Below, one piece after another: positions 1-6,357 of a DNA stretch of 6,671 bases. Origin of the DNA: Clostridium sp. CAG:1013 (GTDB lineage Bacteria > Bacillota > Clostridia > Oscillospirales > Acutalibacteraceae). The position numbers and the translations under genes are program-made. The first letter of the stretch is position 1. Every line of letters begins with the position of its first letter. The stretch covers positions 24,649 through 31,319 of the forward strand of contig HF972673.1 of NCBI GenBank assembly GCA_000432995.1, read 5' to 3'. The notes below the pieces were generated by a model, which saw only the letters and a list, made by a program, of their open reading frames with translations, made no database searches and was not told where the DNA came from.

Positions 1-639
1 ATAGACCAAAAGCCCCAAACCGGACACCCACTGGGAAACAGCAGTGGCCAGAGCGGCTCCTCCCACGCCCCAGGGGACCACTACCACCAGCACCACGTCC
101 AGGACGATGTTCAGTACTGCGGAGATCCCTAAAAACAGCAGAGGCGCGGCGGAATTTCCCACCGCCCGCAGCAGGGAGGCAAAAAAGTTGTAGAAAAAGG
201 TTCCCCCAATGCCGAAGAAGATCACCCACAGGTACTGGCGCATCAGGTCATACACGTCCGCGGGAACAGACAGCAGAGCCATCATGGAGTCAATGAGGAG
301 AAACACCAGCAAGTTCAGCACCACCGTGAACCCGGCGATCATCACGAAGGACAAAGCCATGCTGTTTTTCAGCTTTGGCAGGTCCCGCTCCCCATACCGG
401 ATGGAGAACACCGCTCCGCTGCCCATGCACATGCCCAGCAGGATAGAGGTGAGAAAGGTCATCAGAGTGTAAGAGGACCCCACTGCCGCCAGGGCTCCCG
501 CCCCCAGGAATTGTCCCACAATAAAGGTATCCGCCACATTGTAGAACTGCTGCAGCAGATTGCCCAGGATCATGGGCAGGGCAAACCGCAGCATGGTGGC
601 CGTTATAGGTCCGGCGGTCAGGTCGGTCTTTTGGGGCAT
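1..639 (-). CDS. MATE family efflux transporter, N-terminal part (runs off left edge)
   Basis: Reading the minus strand from an ATG at 639 gives 213 codons with no stop, continuing past position 1. The product starts MPQKTDLTAGPITATML and is strongly hydrophobic, with about six predicted membrane spans in the visible part. Features typical of MATE (NorM/DinF-like) sodium- or proton-driven drug antiporters are visible: an N-terminal LPMILGNLLQQFYNVADTFIVG segment followed by ALAAVGSS, then near residue 155-180 LLRAVGNSAAPLLFLG with ISAVLNIVLD, and GVGGAALATAVSQ near the left edge. Full MATE proteins are about 450 residues, so roughly half is missing through the window boundary, not by mutation. 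The start has an AAGGAAG ribosome binding site at about 647-653, 8 nt upstream. It follows the NUDIX gene by 65 bp with no convincing terminator, so co-transcription is likely. The substrate cannot be told from sequence. Confidence 0.93.
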   Translation of the reverse strand, partial: MPQKTDLTAGPITATMLRFALPMILGNLLQQFYNVADTFIVGQFLGAGALAAVGSSYTLMTFLTSILLGMCMGSGAVFSIRYGERDLPKLKNSMALSFVMIAGFTVVLNLLVFLLIDSMMALLSVPADVYDLMRQYLWVIFFGIGGTFFYNFFASLLRAVGNSAAPLLFLGISAVLNIVLDVVLVVVVPWGVGGAALATAVSQWVSGLGLLVY

Positions 640-704
640 GAAATCCACTTCCTTTTTCTCAGTTTCCCAGCGGGGGCGGTGAAAGGCTGCCCCTCTCCCC
701 CGTC

Positions 705-1184
705 TTATCTGTAAACGATCCCCCAGGGATTGGTTTTTGTTTGATCGATCTCCATCTCGTCGTTCCAGGAGCAGTAGGCTTCCGTGTACCGGTCTGCCAA
801 GAAAACGGGCAAGTACTCTTTGAAATTGGGGGCCAGCTTCATGCTGTCCAGAGAGTCCAGGCTGGTCCAGAACACAGCCCCTTCCTCCGTGGCGTCTATC
901 AGAGTCCCGGTAAAGTCCGTTGTCTTGTAAAAGTAGGTGAAGTACTTGTCCTGGGTCTTGTTGTTGAACCAGTACATGAACCCACAGGGAGTTAGATTGC
1001 GGACCGTCAGGCCCGTTTCCTCCCACACTTCCCGGATGGCGCTGTCGTAAATGGACTCCCCAGGCTCCGCGTGCCCTCCCGGAAAGGCGATCCCGCACCA
1101 GCTTTTCAACCGGTCCTGCACCACCACTTTCCCCGTGGCCTTGTCCTGGATCATCACCATATTGGTTATTTCAAGATTTGCCAT
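705..1184 (-). CDS. NUDIX hydrolase (MutT/YtkD-like)
   Basis: The 159-residue product has a perfect NUDIX box at residues 37-59: G37, then E43, then R51-E52-V-W-E55-E56-T-G58-L, matching GX5EX7REUXEEXGU. The glutamates bind the divalent metal used to hydrolyse a nucleoside diphosphate linked to another group. FPGGHAEPGES before the helix and the single-domain length suit a cytosolic house-cleaning enzyme of the 8-oxo-dGTP diphosphatase type, but substrate cannot be fixed by the box alone; other NTPs, nucleotide sugars or capped RNA are possible. The ATG at 1184 has an AGGAGGG ribosome binding site 6 nt upstream, and that site lies inside the last codons of the upstream rlmD gene, which it overlaps by 14 bp. 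This predicts translational coupling. The gene ends with TAA at 705. Confidence 0.92.
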   Translation of the reverse strand: MANLEITNMVMIQDKATGKVVVQDRLKSWCGIAFPGGHAEPGESIYDSAIREVWEETGLTVRNLTPCGFMYWFNNKTQDKYFTYFYKTTDFTGTLIDATEEGAVFWTSLDSLDSMKLAPNFKEYLPVFLADRYTEAYCSWNDEMEIDQTKTNPWGIVYR

Positions 1185-2439
1185 GGTTCTCCCTCCTGGT
1201 CAGCCGCACCACGCATTCGATATGCTGAGTGTGAGGGAACATGTCCACAGGCTGGATCTTTTCGATCTGGTAATGGTTGGCTTGCAGGATCCCCAGGTCC
1301 CGGGAAAGGGTCTCCGGGTCACAGGAGATGTACACCACCCGCTTCGGCCCACAGGCGCACAGGGCGGTGAGGAATTCCTTGCTGGCGCCGGCACGGGGCG
1401 GATCCATGAACACCACGTCCCATTTTTCGCCCTGGAGGGCCGCTTCCTCCAGGAACTCCCCCGCGTCGCCGCAGGTGAACCAGGCATTTTTCATGCCGTT
1501 CTCCTTGGCGTTCTGGATGGCGTCCTTCACCGCGTCAGGGTTCACTTCCACCCCAAGCACCTGGCCGGCTCCCCGTTTGGCCGCCACCAGGCCGATGGTC
1601 CCGATGCCGCAGTAGGCGTCTAAGACCTTCTCCTTGCCGGTGAGCCCGGCGAAGTCCATGGCGGTGTTGTAGAGAACCTCCGTCTGGGTGGGGTTGATCT
1701 GGTAGAAGGACTTGGCAGAGATGCGGAACTTGCACCCGCACAGCAAGTCGGTGATGGTCCCGGGGCCGTAGAGCACCTTCTCCCGGTCTCCCAGCACCAT
1801 GGAAGTACGCCGGTCGTTCACATTCTGCAAAATGGTGGTGATCTCCGGGTGGAGCCGCAGCAGCGCCGCCACGAAATGCTTCTTGGCGGTGAACACGGGG
1901 GTTCCCGTCACCAGCACCACCATCACTTCCCCGGTGGAGAAGCCCCGTTTCACCAGCACGTGGCGGAGGAAGCCCCGTCCGGTGGTCTCGTCGTAGGCGG
2001 TGAGTTTGAAGTCCTTCAGCAGTCCCCGCACCGAGACGATGATCCGGTCGGCGGTCTCGTCCTCGGTCTGGCAGGAATCGATAGGCACGATCCGGTGGGT
2101 GCTGGACTGGTACACCCCGGAGATGATCCTTCCCCGGCGCTTATCAAAGCTGAACGCTGCCTGGACCTTGTTCCGGTAGTGGTAGGGGCAGTCCATCCCC
2201 AAAATGGGGGAGACTTTCCCGAATTTCCCCAGCAGTTTCTGGCACCGGTCCTGCTTCCAGGCAAGCTGGCGGGGATAGGTGAGGTTTTGCAGCTGGCACC
2301 CGCCGCACTTGCGGTAGACGGGGCAGGGAGTGTGGCCCGCTTCTTCCGGGATCTTCTGAGCAGGCTTAGGCTGCCGTGGGCCTTCCTCACGGCGGGGCTC
2401 CTTGGGACGGTCTTTCCGGGGGCTGTGTTTTCTTTCCAT
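1171..2439 (-). CDS. rlmD: 23S rRNA (uracil-5-)-methyltransferase, RlmD/RumA family, lacking a TRAM domain
   Basis: A 422-residue RNA m5U methyltransferase of the TrmA/RlmC/RlmD family, using S-adenosylmethionine. Four cysteines, C39, C45 and C48 (C-x5-C-x2-C) plus C123, match the [4Fe-4S] ligands of RlmD. SAKSFYQINPTQTEVLY (241-257) precedes the SAM-binding motif DAYCGIGTIGL (274-284) and VEVNPDAV (297-304). DPPRAG (346-351), the nucleophile in SCDP (C373) and the general-base glutamate in PHTQHIECV (E408) are all present, so the enzyme looks active. The N-terminus is a basic, proline-rich tail of about 36 residues instead of the RNA-binding TRAM domain of E. coli RlmD. I start at ATG 2439 because AAAGGAG lies 5 nt upstream; the frame stays open for 124 more codons, but these run through accA in another frame. 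Target base U1939, U747 or both is not decided by sequence. Confidence 0.9.
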   Translation of the reverse strand: MERKHSPRKDRPKEPRREEGPRQPKPAQKIPEEAGHTPCPVYRKCGGCQLQNLTYPRQLAWKQDRCQKLLGKFGKVSPILGMDCPYHYRNKVQAAFSFDKRRGRIISGVYQSSTHRIVPIDSCQTEDETADRIIVSVRGLLKDFKLTAYDETTGRGFLRHVLVKRGFSTGEVMVVLVTGTPVFTAKKHFVAALLRLHPEITTILQNVNDRRTSMVLGDREKVLYGPGTITDLLCGCKFRISAKSFYQINPTQTEVLYNTAMDFAGLTGKEKVLDAYCGIGTIGLVAAKRGAGQVLGVEVNPDAVKDAIQNAKENGMKNAWFTCGDAGEFLEEAALQGEKWDVVFMDPPRAGASKEFLTALCACGPKRVVYISCDPETLSRDLGILQANHYQIEKIQPVDMFPHTQHIECVVRLTRRENHGKS

Positions 2440-2465
2440 GGGGGCTCCTTTCCAGTAAAGGCAGG

Positions 2466-2505
2466 AAAAGGCTCGCCGGGGAATCTCCCCAAAGCGGGCC
2501 TTTTT
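2466..2505 (-). terminator. Terminator-like stem-loop between accA and rlmD
   Basis: In the 86-bp gap after accA, the minus strand reads AAAAGGC-C-CGC-TTT-GGGGA-GAT-TCCCC-G-GCG-A-GCCTTTT: three paired blocks (7, 3 and 5 bp) around a GAT loop, with small internal mismatches. Read on the minus strand the 3' arm ends in TTTT followed by CCTGCCTTT, so the U-tract is short; on the plus strand it ends in five T. It could be an intrinsic terminator that ends or weakens transcription of the acc genes, or a processing/stability hairpin. No clear promoter was found between it and rlmD, so some readthrough may be needed. Confidence 0.5.
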
Positions 2506-2525
2506 GTAGCGTTTCGGCGAATGTT

Positions 2526-3290
2526 TTAGAATTTCCGGAACCGCTGGTAGCGCTGCTCCAGAAGCTCCTCCACCGGCAGGGCGGAAAGCTGTTCCAAAGT
2601 GGCTTCCAGTTCCTCCTGGATGTGGGCGTAGGTCTGGGAGAATTCCTTCTCCTCGGGGATCACCTGCTCCACCACCCCCAGCTCCATCATATCCTGGGCG
2701 GTGAGCCGCAGGCAGTCGGCGGCGTCCTTCACCTTTTTGGAGTCCTTCCACAGGATGGACGCGCAGCCCTCGGGGGAGATGACGGAATACACCGCGTTCT
2801 CCAGGATCCACACCCGGTCGGCCACTGCCAGAGCCAAGGCTCCGCCGCTGCCGCCCTCGCCGATGAGCACTGACACGATGGGAGTTTTCAGGCCCGCCAT
2901 GGCCACCAGGTTCTCGGCGATGGCCTGACCCTGGCCCCGTTCCTCGGCGCCCATGCCGCAGAAGGCTCCGGCGGTATCCACAAAGCAGATCACCGGCCGG
3001 TGGAATTTCTCCGCCTGCTCCATGAGCCGCAGAGCTTTCCGGTAGCCCTCCGGGTTGGAGGAACCGAAGTTCCGCTTCACCCGCTCCCGCATGTCCTTGC
3101 CCTTGTCCATGGCAATGACGGTGACAGGCTTGCCGTTCAAAGTGGCGATGCCTCCCACGATAGCGGGGTCGTCGGCGAAGCGCCGGTCTCCGTGGAGCTC
3201 CACAAAGTTCTCAAAGATGTTCTCGATATAGGAAAGGCCGGTGGGGCGGTCCTTGGCCCGGGCCAGCAGTACCTTTTCGTAGGCGCTCAT
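2526..3290 (-). CDS. accA: Acetyl-CoA carboxylase carboxyltransferase subunit alpha
   Basis: The 254-residue product is the alpha half of the carboxyltransferase that, with AccD, moves CO2 from carboxybiotin to acetyl-CoA. Family signatures in order: ARAKDRPTGLSYIENIF (10-26), ELHGDRRFADD (31-41), FGSSNPEGYRKALRLM (75-90), DTAGAFCGMGAEERGQ (105-120), the oxyanion-hole glycine run GEGGSGGALAL (144-154) and YSVISPEGCASILWKD (168-183). It is shorter than E. coli AccA (319 residues) and begins close to the core, as is usual in clostridia and streptococci. DTAGAFCGMG replaces the common DTPGAYPGIG. The start ATG at 3290 overlaps the accD stop as ATGA (4 bp), with AAGGGGG upstream, pointing to coupled translation that keeps the two subunits equal. 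It is the last acc gene; a stem-loop follows. Confidence 0.97.
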   Translation of the reverse strand: MSAYEKVLLARAKDRPTGLSYIENIFENFVELHGDRRFADDPAIVGGIATLNGKPVTVIAMDKGKDMRERVKRNFGSSNPEGYRKALRLMEQAEKFHRPVICFVDTAGAFCGMGAEERGQGQAIAENLVAMAGLKTPIVSVLIGEGGSGGALALAVADRVWILENAVYSVISPEGCASILWKDSKKVKDAADCLRLTAQDMMELGVVEQVIPEEKEFSQTYAHIQEELEATLEQLSALPVEELLEQRYQRFRKF

Positions 3291-4144
3291 GATTGCGCCC
3301 CCTTTCTATGAAGCCGCAGCAGCTTTCCGATGGTATCTTTCTGCTCCGTGCGGGGAGTGATCAGGTCCACGAAGCCGTGCTCCAACAGGAACTCCGCTTT
3401 CTGGAAGCCCTGGGGCAGCTTTTTCCGGATGGTCTGCTCGATCACTCGAGCCCCGGCGAACCCGATGGTGGCTCCCGGCTCCGCCATGATGATGTCCCCG
3501 TCCATGGCGAAACTGGCAGTGACGCCGCCGGTGGTGGGGTCGGTGAGCACGGTCAGGTAGAAGTTGCCCGCGTCACTGTGCTTGCGCACCGCGGCGCTGG
3601 TTTTCGCCATCTGCATCAGGGACAGGATGCCCTCCTGCATCCGGGCACCGCCGGACACGGTGAAGCCCACCACAGGCAGGCCCTTCTCCGTGGCGTACTC
3701 GAACAGGCGGGTGATCTTCTCACCCACCACGGTGCCCATGCTGCCCATCATGAAGTTGGGGTCCATGACGAACAGGGCGCACTCTTCCTCGCTGACTTTG
3801 GCGGTGCCGCACACCACGCCTTCCTTTTCCCGGGAGGCCAGTTTGGCGTTGCGCAGTTTCTGGTCGTAACCGGGGAAGGAGAGCACGTCACGGCTCTTCA
3901 TGTCCCCGTACAGCTCCTGGAAGCTCTCCTCGTCCACCAGGTACACGATCCGGTCCCGGGGACCGATGCGGAAGTGATACCCGCAGGCGGTGCACACCTG
4001 CAAGTTATCCTGCAATTCGCTCAAGGGCAGCTGGGCCCCGCAGTGAGGACAGGCGGTGCGAATGCCCGCGTCCTCCTCAGGTACCGGCTTGCCGCCCTTT
4101 TCCAGCTCGTTTTGAGGCGAGCGGAACAGGCCCATCAAATTCAT
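3287..4144 (-). CDS. accD: Acetyl-CoA carboxylase carboxyltransferase subunit beta
   Basis: The 285-residue product is the zinc-binding beta subunit of carboxyltransferase, partner of AccA. A four-cysteine zinc ribbon is formed by C32-PH-C35 and C51-TA-C54. The crotonase-fold core shows DPNFMMGSMGTVVGEKI (128-144), SGGARMQEG (164-172), PTTGGVTASFA (203-213) and GFAGARVIEQT (228-238), all standard for AccD and intact. Length is normal for the family (about 280-300). It begins 28 bp after accC and overlaps accA by 4 bp. I keep the ATG at 4144; an in-frame ATG three codons on (4135) has AAGGT about 9 nt before it and is a reasonable alternative, changing only three residues. Confidence 0.97.
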   Translation of the reverse strand: MNLMGLFRSPQNELEKGGKPVPEEDAGIRTACPHCGAQLPLSELQDNLQVCTACGYHFRIGPRDRIVYLVDEESFQELYGDMKSRDVLSFPGYDQKLRNAKLASREKEGVVCGTAKVSEEECALFVMDPNFMMGSMGTVVGEKITRLFEYATEKGLPVVGFTVSGGARMQEGILSLMQMAKTSAAVRKHSDAGNFYLTVLTDPTTGGVTASFAMDGDIIMAEPGATIGFAGARVIEQTIRKKLPQGFQKAEFLLEHGFVDLITPRTEQKDTIGKLLRLHRKGAQS

Positions 4145-4172
4145 ACCTTGCCATCACCCTTCTATGGGCGGG

Positions 4173-5495
4173 TCAGTTCCCCGCCTTGTGAAAATGCTTC
4201 ATAAAATCCGTGTAGTAGTCGCCCTTCTTAAAGCGCTCGTCCCGGATGATCTCGATCTGGTCCTCGATATTGTTGTGGGTGCCGCCCACCACCAGTTCGC
4301 ACAGAGCGGACTGCATCTTGCGGATGGCCTCCTCCCGAGTGGAGGAGTAGACGATCATCTTCCCCAGCATGGAGTCATAATAGGGCGGGATGTCGTACCC
4401 CTGATACAGGAAGGTGTCGAACCGCACCCAGGGACCGCCGGGGATGTGGAAGAAATCCACCTTGCCGGGACCCAAAGCATTGATGCGGCACTCGATGGCA
4501 GCCCCCCGCACGTGGATGTCCTCCTGGGTAAAGTCCAGGGGCACACCGGCGGCGATGCGGATCTGCCACTTGACGATGTCCACACCGGTGACCAGCTCGC
4601 TGACAGGATGCTCCACCTGCAAGCGGGTGTTCATCTCCATGAAGTAGAAATTCTTGTCCTTATCCATGAGGAACTCCACCGTACCGGCGTTTACATAGCC
4701 GGAAGCCTTGGCAGCACGGGCGGCGGTTTCCATCATGGCTTTCCGCAGTTCGGGGGTCACCGCAGGGGAGGGGGACTCCTCGATCAGCTTCTGGTTGTTC
4801 CGCTGGATGGAGCACTCACGCTCTCCCAGGCAGACGATATTCCCTTCCTCGTCCGCCAGCAGCTGGACCTCGATGTGCTTTACCGGGTCCAGGTATTTTT
4901 CCATGTACATCCGGCCGTCGCCGAAGGCCTTCTCCGCCTCGCTGGAAGCAGTCTGGAAGGCGCGCTCCATGTCCTCGGCACGCTCCACCAGGCGGATGCC
5001 CTTGCCTCCGCCGCCAGCGCTTGCCTTGATGAGCACGGGATAGCCGATCTTCTCTGCGGCCTCCACCGCTTCCTGGGCGTCCTTCAAAATGTCGGTGCCG
5101 GGGGTGGTGGGGACATTGTTTTCCTTCATCAGCCGGCGGGCGGCGTCCTTGTCGCCCATCTTGGAGATGATCTCCGCGGAGGGCCCGATGAACACCACCC
5201 CATGCTTCTTGCACAGGTCGGCGAACTGGGCGTTCTCCGCCAGGAAACCGTAGCCGGGATGGATGGCCTGAGCATGAGTGGCCAGAGCCGCGCTGACGAT
5301 CCGCTGAGCGTTCAGGTAGCTGTCGTCGGCACGGGCGCCGCCGATGCAGATGGACTCATCCGCCAGGGCCACGTGCAGGGATTCCCGGTCGGCCTCGGAA
5401 TATACCGCCACCGTAGCGATGCCCATTTCCTTGCAGGCCCGGATGATCCGGATGGCGATCTCGCCCCGGTTGGCGATCAGAATTTTTGTGAACAC
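4173..5495 (-). CDS. accC: Acetyl-CoA carboxylase biotin carboxylase subunit (GTG start)
   Basis: The 440-residue product carboxylates the biotin on AccB using ATP and bicarbonate. It opens with the biotin-carboxylase N-domain (FTKILIANRGEIAIRIIRA), HPGYGFLAE at 79-87, then the ATP-grasp domain with K157, the glycine-rich loop GGGGKG (161-166), C228 and K236 in GERECSIQRNNQKL, and the metal/catalytic cluster E274, E287, N289, R291 and E295 in EMNTRLQVEHP. These line up with the E. coli active-site residues. In the C-domain the usual INAEDP is replaced by INALGPGKVDFFHIPGG, a divergent loop. Translation starts at GTG (5495); an ATG two bases earlier is out of frame. AAAGGA lies about 9 nt upstream. 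It follows fabZ by 67 bp and precedes accD by 28 bp in the same operon. Confidence 0.97.
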   Translation of the reverse strand: MFTKILIANRGEIAIRIIRACKEMGIATVAVYSEADRESLHVALADESICIGGARADDSYLNAQRIVSAALATHAQAIHPGYGFLAENAQFADLCKKHGVVFIGPSAEIISKMGDKDAARRLMKENNVPTTPGTDILKDAQEAVEAAEKIGYPVLIKASAGGGGKGIRLVERAEDMERAFQTASSEAEKAFGDGRMYMEKYLDPVKHIEVQLLADEEGNIVCLGERECSIQRNNQKLIEESPSPAVTPELRKAMMETAARAAKASGYVNAGTVEFLMDKDKNFYFMEMNTRLQVEHPVSELVTGVDIVKWQIRIAAGVPLDFTQEDIHVRGAAIECRINALGPGKVDFFHIPGGPWVRFDTFLYQGYDIPPYYDSMLGKMIVYSSTREEAIRKMQSALCELVVGGTHNNIEDQIEIIRDERFKKGDYYTDFMKHFHKAGN

Positions 5496-5520
5496 ATTAC
5501 TTCATCCTTTCCGTAAAAGG

Positions 5521-5570
5521 CGGCCAAGCCGTCTTATTCGGATTTTCCGGCCTTGGGCCGACTTATTCGG
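5521..5570 (-). repeat. Imperfect tandem repeat with two small hairpins at the fabZ-accC junction
   Basis: Two copies of CTTATTCGG lie 29 bp apart (plus-strand 5533-5541 and 5562-5570). On the minus strand each copy reads CCGAATAAG, one variable base, then a hairpin: CGGCC-CAA-GGCCG (5548-5560) after the first and CGGC-TTG-GCCG (5521-5531, extendable by two pairs) after the second. The first copy carries the fabZ stop codon, so the second looks like a duplication of the fabZ 3' end. There is no U-tract, so these are not intrinsic terminators; an mRNA processing or stability role is possible. Confidence 0.6.
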
Positions 5571-5982
5571 CCTTCACCAAAGCGAAGGAGAACTCGGCGC
5601 TGATGCACAGCTTGCCGTTCACCTTGCCGGTACCCTTAGCGAAATAGAAGCTGCCCCGCTGACGGGTGATCTGGCACTCTGTCTCCAAGGTATCGCCAGG
5701 CTTGACCTGACCCCGGAACTTCACCTTATCCAGGCTGGTGAACATGGGGGTGCAGCCATCAGCGGCGCCGCTGGCCAGGAGCACGCAGGCGGACTGAGCC
5801 AGCATTTCACACTGGATGACGCCGGGCACCACGGGATTCCCGGGGAAATGCCCCTGGAGGAAATACTCGTCGCCCTTGATATGGCACTTGCCATGGGCCA
5901 CGCCGTCGATCAATTCCACCTCATCCACCAGCAGCATGGGCTCCCGGTGGGGGAGGATCTTCTTGATTTCTTCTTTATTCAT
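5563..5982 (-). CDS. fabZ: 3-hydroxyacyl-[acyl-carrier-protein] dehydratase FabZ
   Basis: The 139-residue hot-dog-fold enzyme removes water from 3-hydroxyacyl-ACP to give trans-2-enoyl-ACP in fatty-acid elongation, in the cytosol. The catalytic pair is visible: H45 in LQGHFPGNPVVPGV and E59 in QCEMLAQ. The N-terminal KKILPHREPMLLVDEV (7-22) and SLDKVKFRGQVKPGD are typical FabZ segments, and the length is normal (about 140-150). I start at ATG 5982 because AGGTGG sits 6 nt upstream and MNKEEIKKILPHR is the standard FabZ beginning; the frame stays open 16 codons further to 6030, but that part lies in the terminal repeat of the upstream element. It is 426 bp from accB, unlike the tight junctions elsewhere, and may have its own promoter at 6013-6041. 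Confidence 0.97.
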   Translation of the reverse strand: MNKEEIKKILPHREPMLLVDEVELIDGVAHGKCHIKGDEYFLQGHFPGNPVVPGVIQCEMLAQSACVLLASGAADGCTPMFTSLDKVKFRGQVKPGDTLETECQITRQRGSFYFAKGTGKVNGKLCISAEFSFALVKAE

Positions 5983-6012
5983 TGGGATTCCACCTATTAG
6001 AAAGTTGCAAGC

Positions 6013-6041
6013 ATAAAAGTTTTTGATCAAACTTTTTTCAA
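6013..6041 (-). promoter_or_regulatory. Promoter-like sequence at the end of the element, facing fabZ
   Basis: On the minus strand TTGAAA (plus 6036-6041; five of six bases of the sigma-A -35 consensus) is followed after exactly 17 nt by TTTTAT (plus 6013-6018; four of six bases of the -10 consensus). Transcription would begin near 6006, leaving a leader of about 24 nt with the fabZ ribosome binding site. Most of it lies within the terminal inverted repeat, but the last T of the -10 comes from flanking DNA. The -35 overlaps a hairpin and the region is AT-rich, so chance resemblance is possible. Confidence 0.4.
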
Positions 6042-6045
6042 AAAG
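6014..6045 (+). repeat. Left terminal inverted repeat
   Basis: Reads TAAAAGTTTTTG, six variable bases (ATCAAA), then CTTTTTTCAAAAAG. It matches the reverse complement of the right repeat at 26 of 32 positions, all six differences falling in the variable block. With the next three bases it forms a 9-bp hairpin (6029-6048, AAACTTTTT against AAAAAGTTT). A competing 8-bp hairpin, AAAAGTTT against AAACTTTT (6015-6036), uses the same central bases, so the two cannot form together. Confidence 0.8.
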
Positions 6046-6055
6046 TTTGCGGGTT

Positions 6056-6072
6056 GCAGGGCGGAGCCCTGC
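6056..6072. other. Perfect 7-bp hairpin in the element
   Basis: GCAGGGC-GGA-GCCCTGC, a 7-bp GC-rich stem with a three-base loop. GTTG (6053-6056) and CAAC (6079-6082) flank it and could add an outer stem. No T-run follows on either strand, which argues against an intrinsic terminator. Confidence 0.7.
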
Positions 6073-6081
6073 GGTCTACAA

Positions 6082-6096
6082 CAGCGCAAAGCGCTG
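6082..6096. other. Perfect 6-bp hairpin in the element
   Basis: CAGCGC-AAA-GCGCTG, a perfect stem with a three-A loop, followed on the plus strand by GACAAAAAGAGCC. Not terminator-like on either strand. Confidence 0.7.
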
Positions 6097-6101
6097 ACAA
6101 A

Positions 6102-6196
6102 AAGAGCCAGTCGCCGGGGGCGCACGCCGCGCAGCGGATAGCCCCAGGTGACGGACCTCCAGCAGAGCACCTGCCCAAAACACTGGATGGGCTCTT
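6102..6196. other. Predicted three-way-junction domain 1 of the element
   Basis: AAGAGCC (6102-6108) pairs perfectly with GGCTCTT (6190-6196). Inside, one arm (6110-6152) stacks GTCGCC with GGTGAC (one G-T wobble), GGGGC (6117-6121) with GCCCC (6141-6145), and CCGC (6127-6130) with GCGG (6134-6137) around a GCA loop. A second arm pairs TCCAG (6158-6162) with CTGGA (6183-6187). An alternative stem, CAGGTG (6145-6150) with CACCTG (6168-6173), competes with both. This was folded by eye, without energies. Confidence 0.45.
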
Positions 6197-6222
6197 CTAG
6201 GTTTGGTCGGTGCTGACCGTCC

Positions 6223-6317
6223 GGAAAACAGCCTATCGCCCTTCGGGTCTCACCTGCCGGTTCGGTCAGCGCTGGGCGCTCCCCACCGGGGAGCAGCGCC
6301 GCGTGTGGCTGTTTTCC
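6223..6317. other. Predicted branched domain 2 of the element
   Basis: A perfect 11-bp inverted repeat, GGAAAACAGCC (6223-6233) and GGCTGTTTTCC (6307-6317), encloses three smaller stems: CCC-TTC-GGG (6239-6247), CCG-GTT-CGG (6257-6265), and GCTCCCC-ACC-GGGGAGC (6278-6294) extended by GCGCT (6269-6273) with AGCGC (6295-6299). The long outer stem makes chance unlikely. Folded by eye. Confidence 0.55.
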
Positions 6318-6330
6318 TGCATTTTCTTTA

Positions 6331-6343
6331 CCGGCTTGGCCGG
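6331..6343. other. Short hairpin near the right end of the element
   Basis: CCGGC-TTG-GCCGG, a perfect 5-bp stem with a three-base loop. It lies between domain 2 and the right terminal repeat. Confidence 0.55.
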
Positions 6344-6357
6344 ATTTAAGGCCGCGC

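Noticed and set aside
640..704. Terminator between the NUDIX and MATE genes
   Set aside because: Only a 5-bp GGGGC/GCCCC stem with an 11-nt loop is present and no T-run follows.
2440..2811. A 124-codon upstream extension of rlmD
   Set aside because: It runs through accA in another frame, is low-complexity, and the ATG at 2439 has a strong AGGAG site and the expected N-terminus.
3293..4204. A 303-codon plus-strand open frame antisense to accD
   Set aside because: Same cause: a shadow of accD with no recognisable motif and no ribosome binding site.
4164..5516. A 450-codon plus-strand open frame antisense to accC
   Set aside because: It is a mirror of accC caused by GC-rich third positions; the product is His/Gly/Leu-rich and has no recognisable domain.
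5983..6030. A 16-codon upstream extension of fabZ
   Set aside because: It would begin inside the element's terminal repeat; the ATG at 5982 has AGGTGG at good spacing and matches FabZ N-termini.
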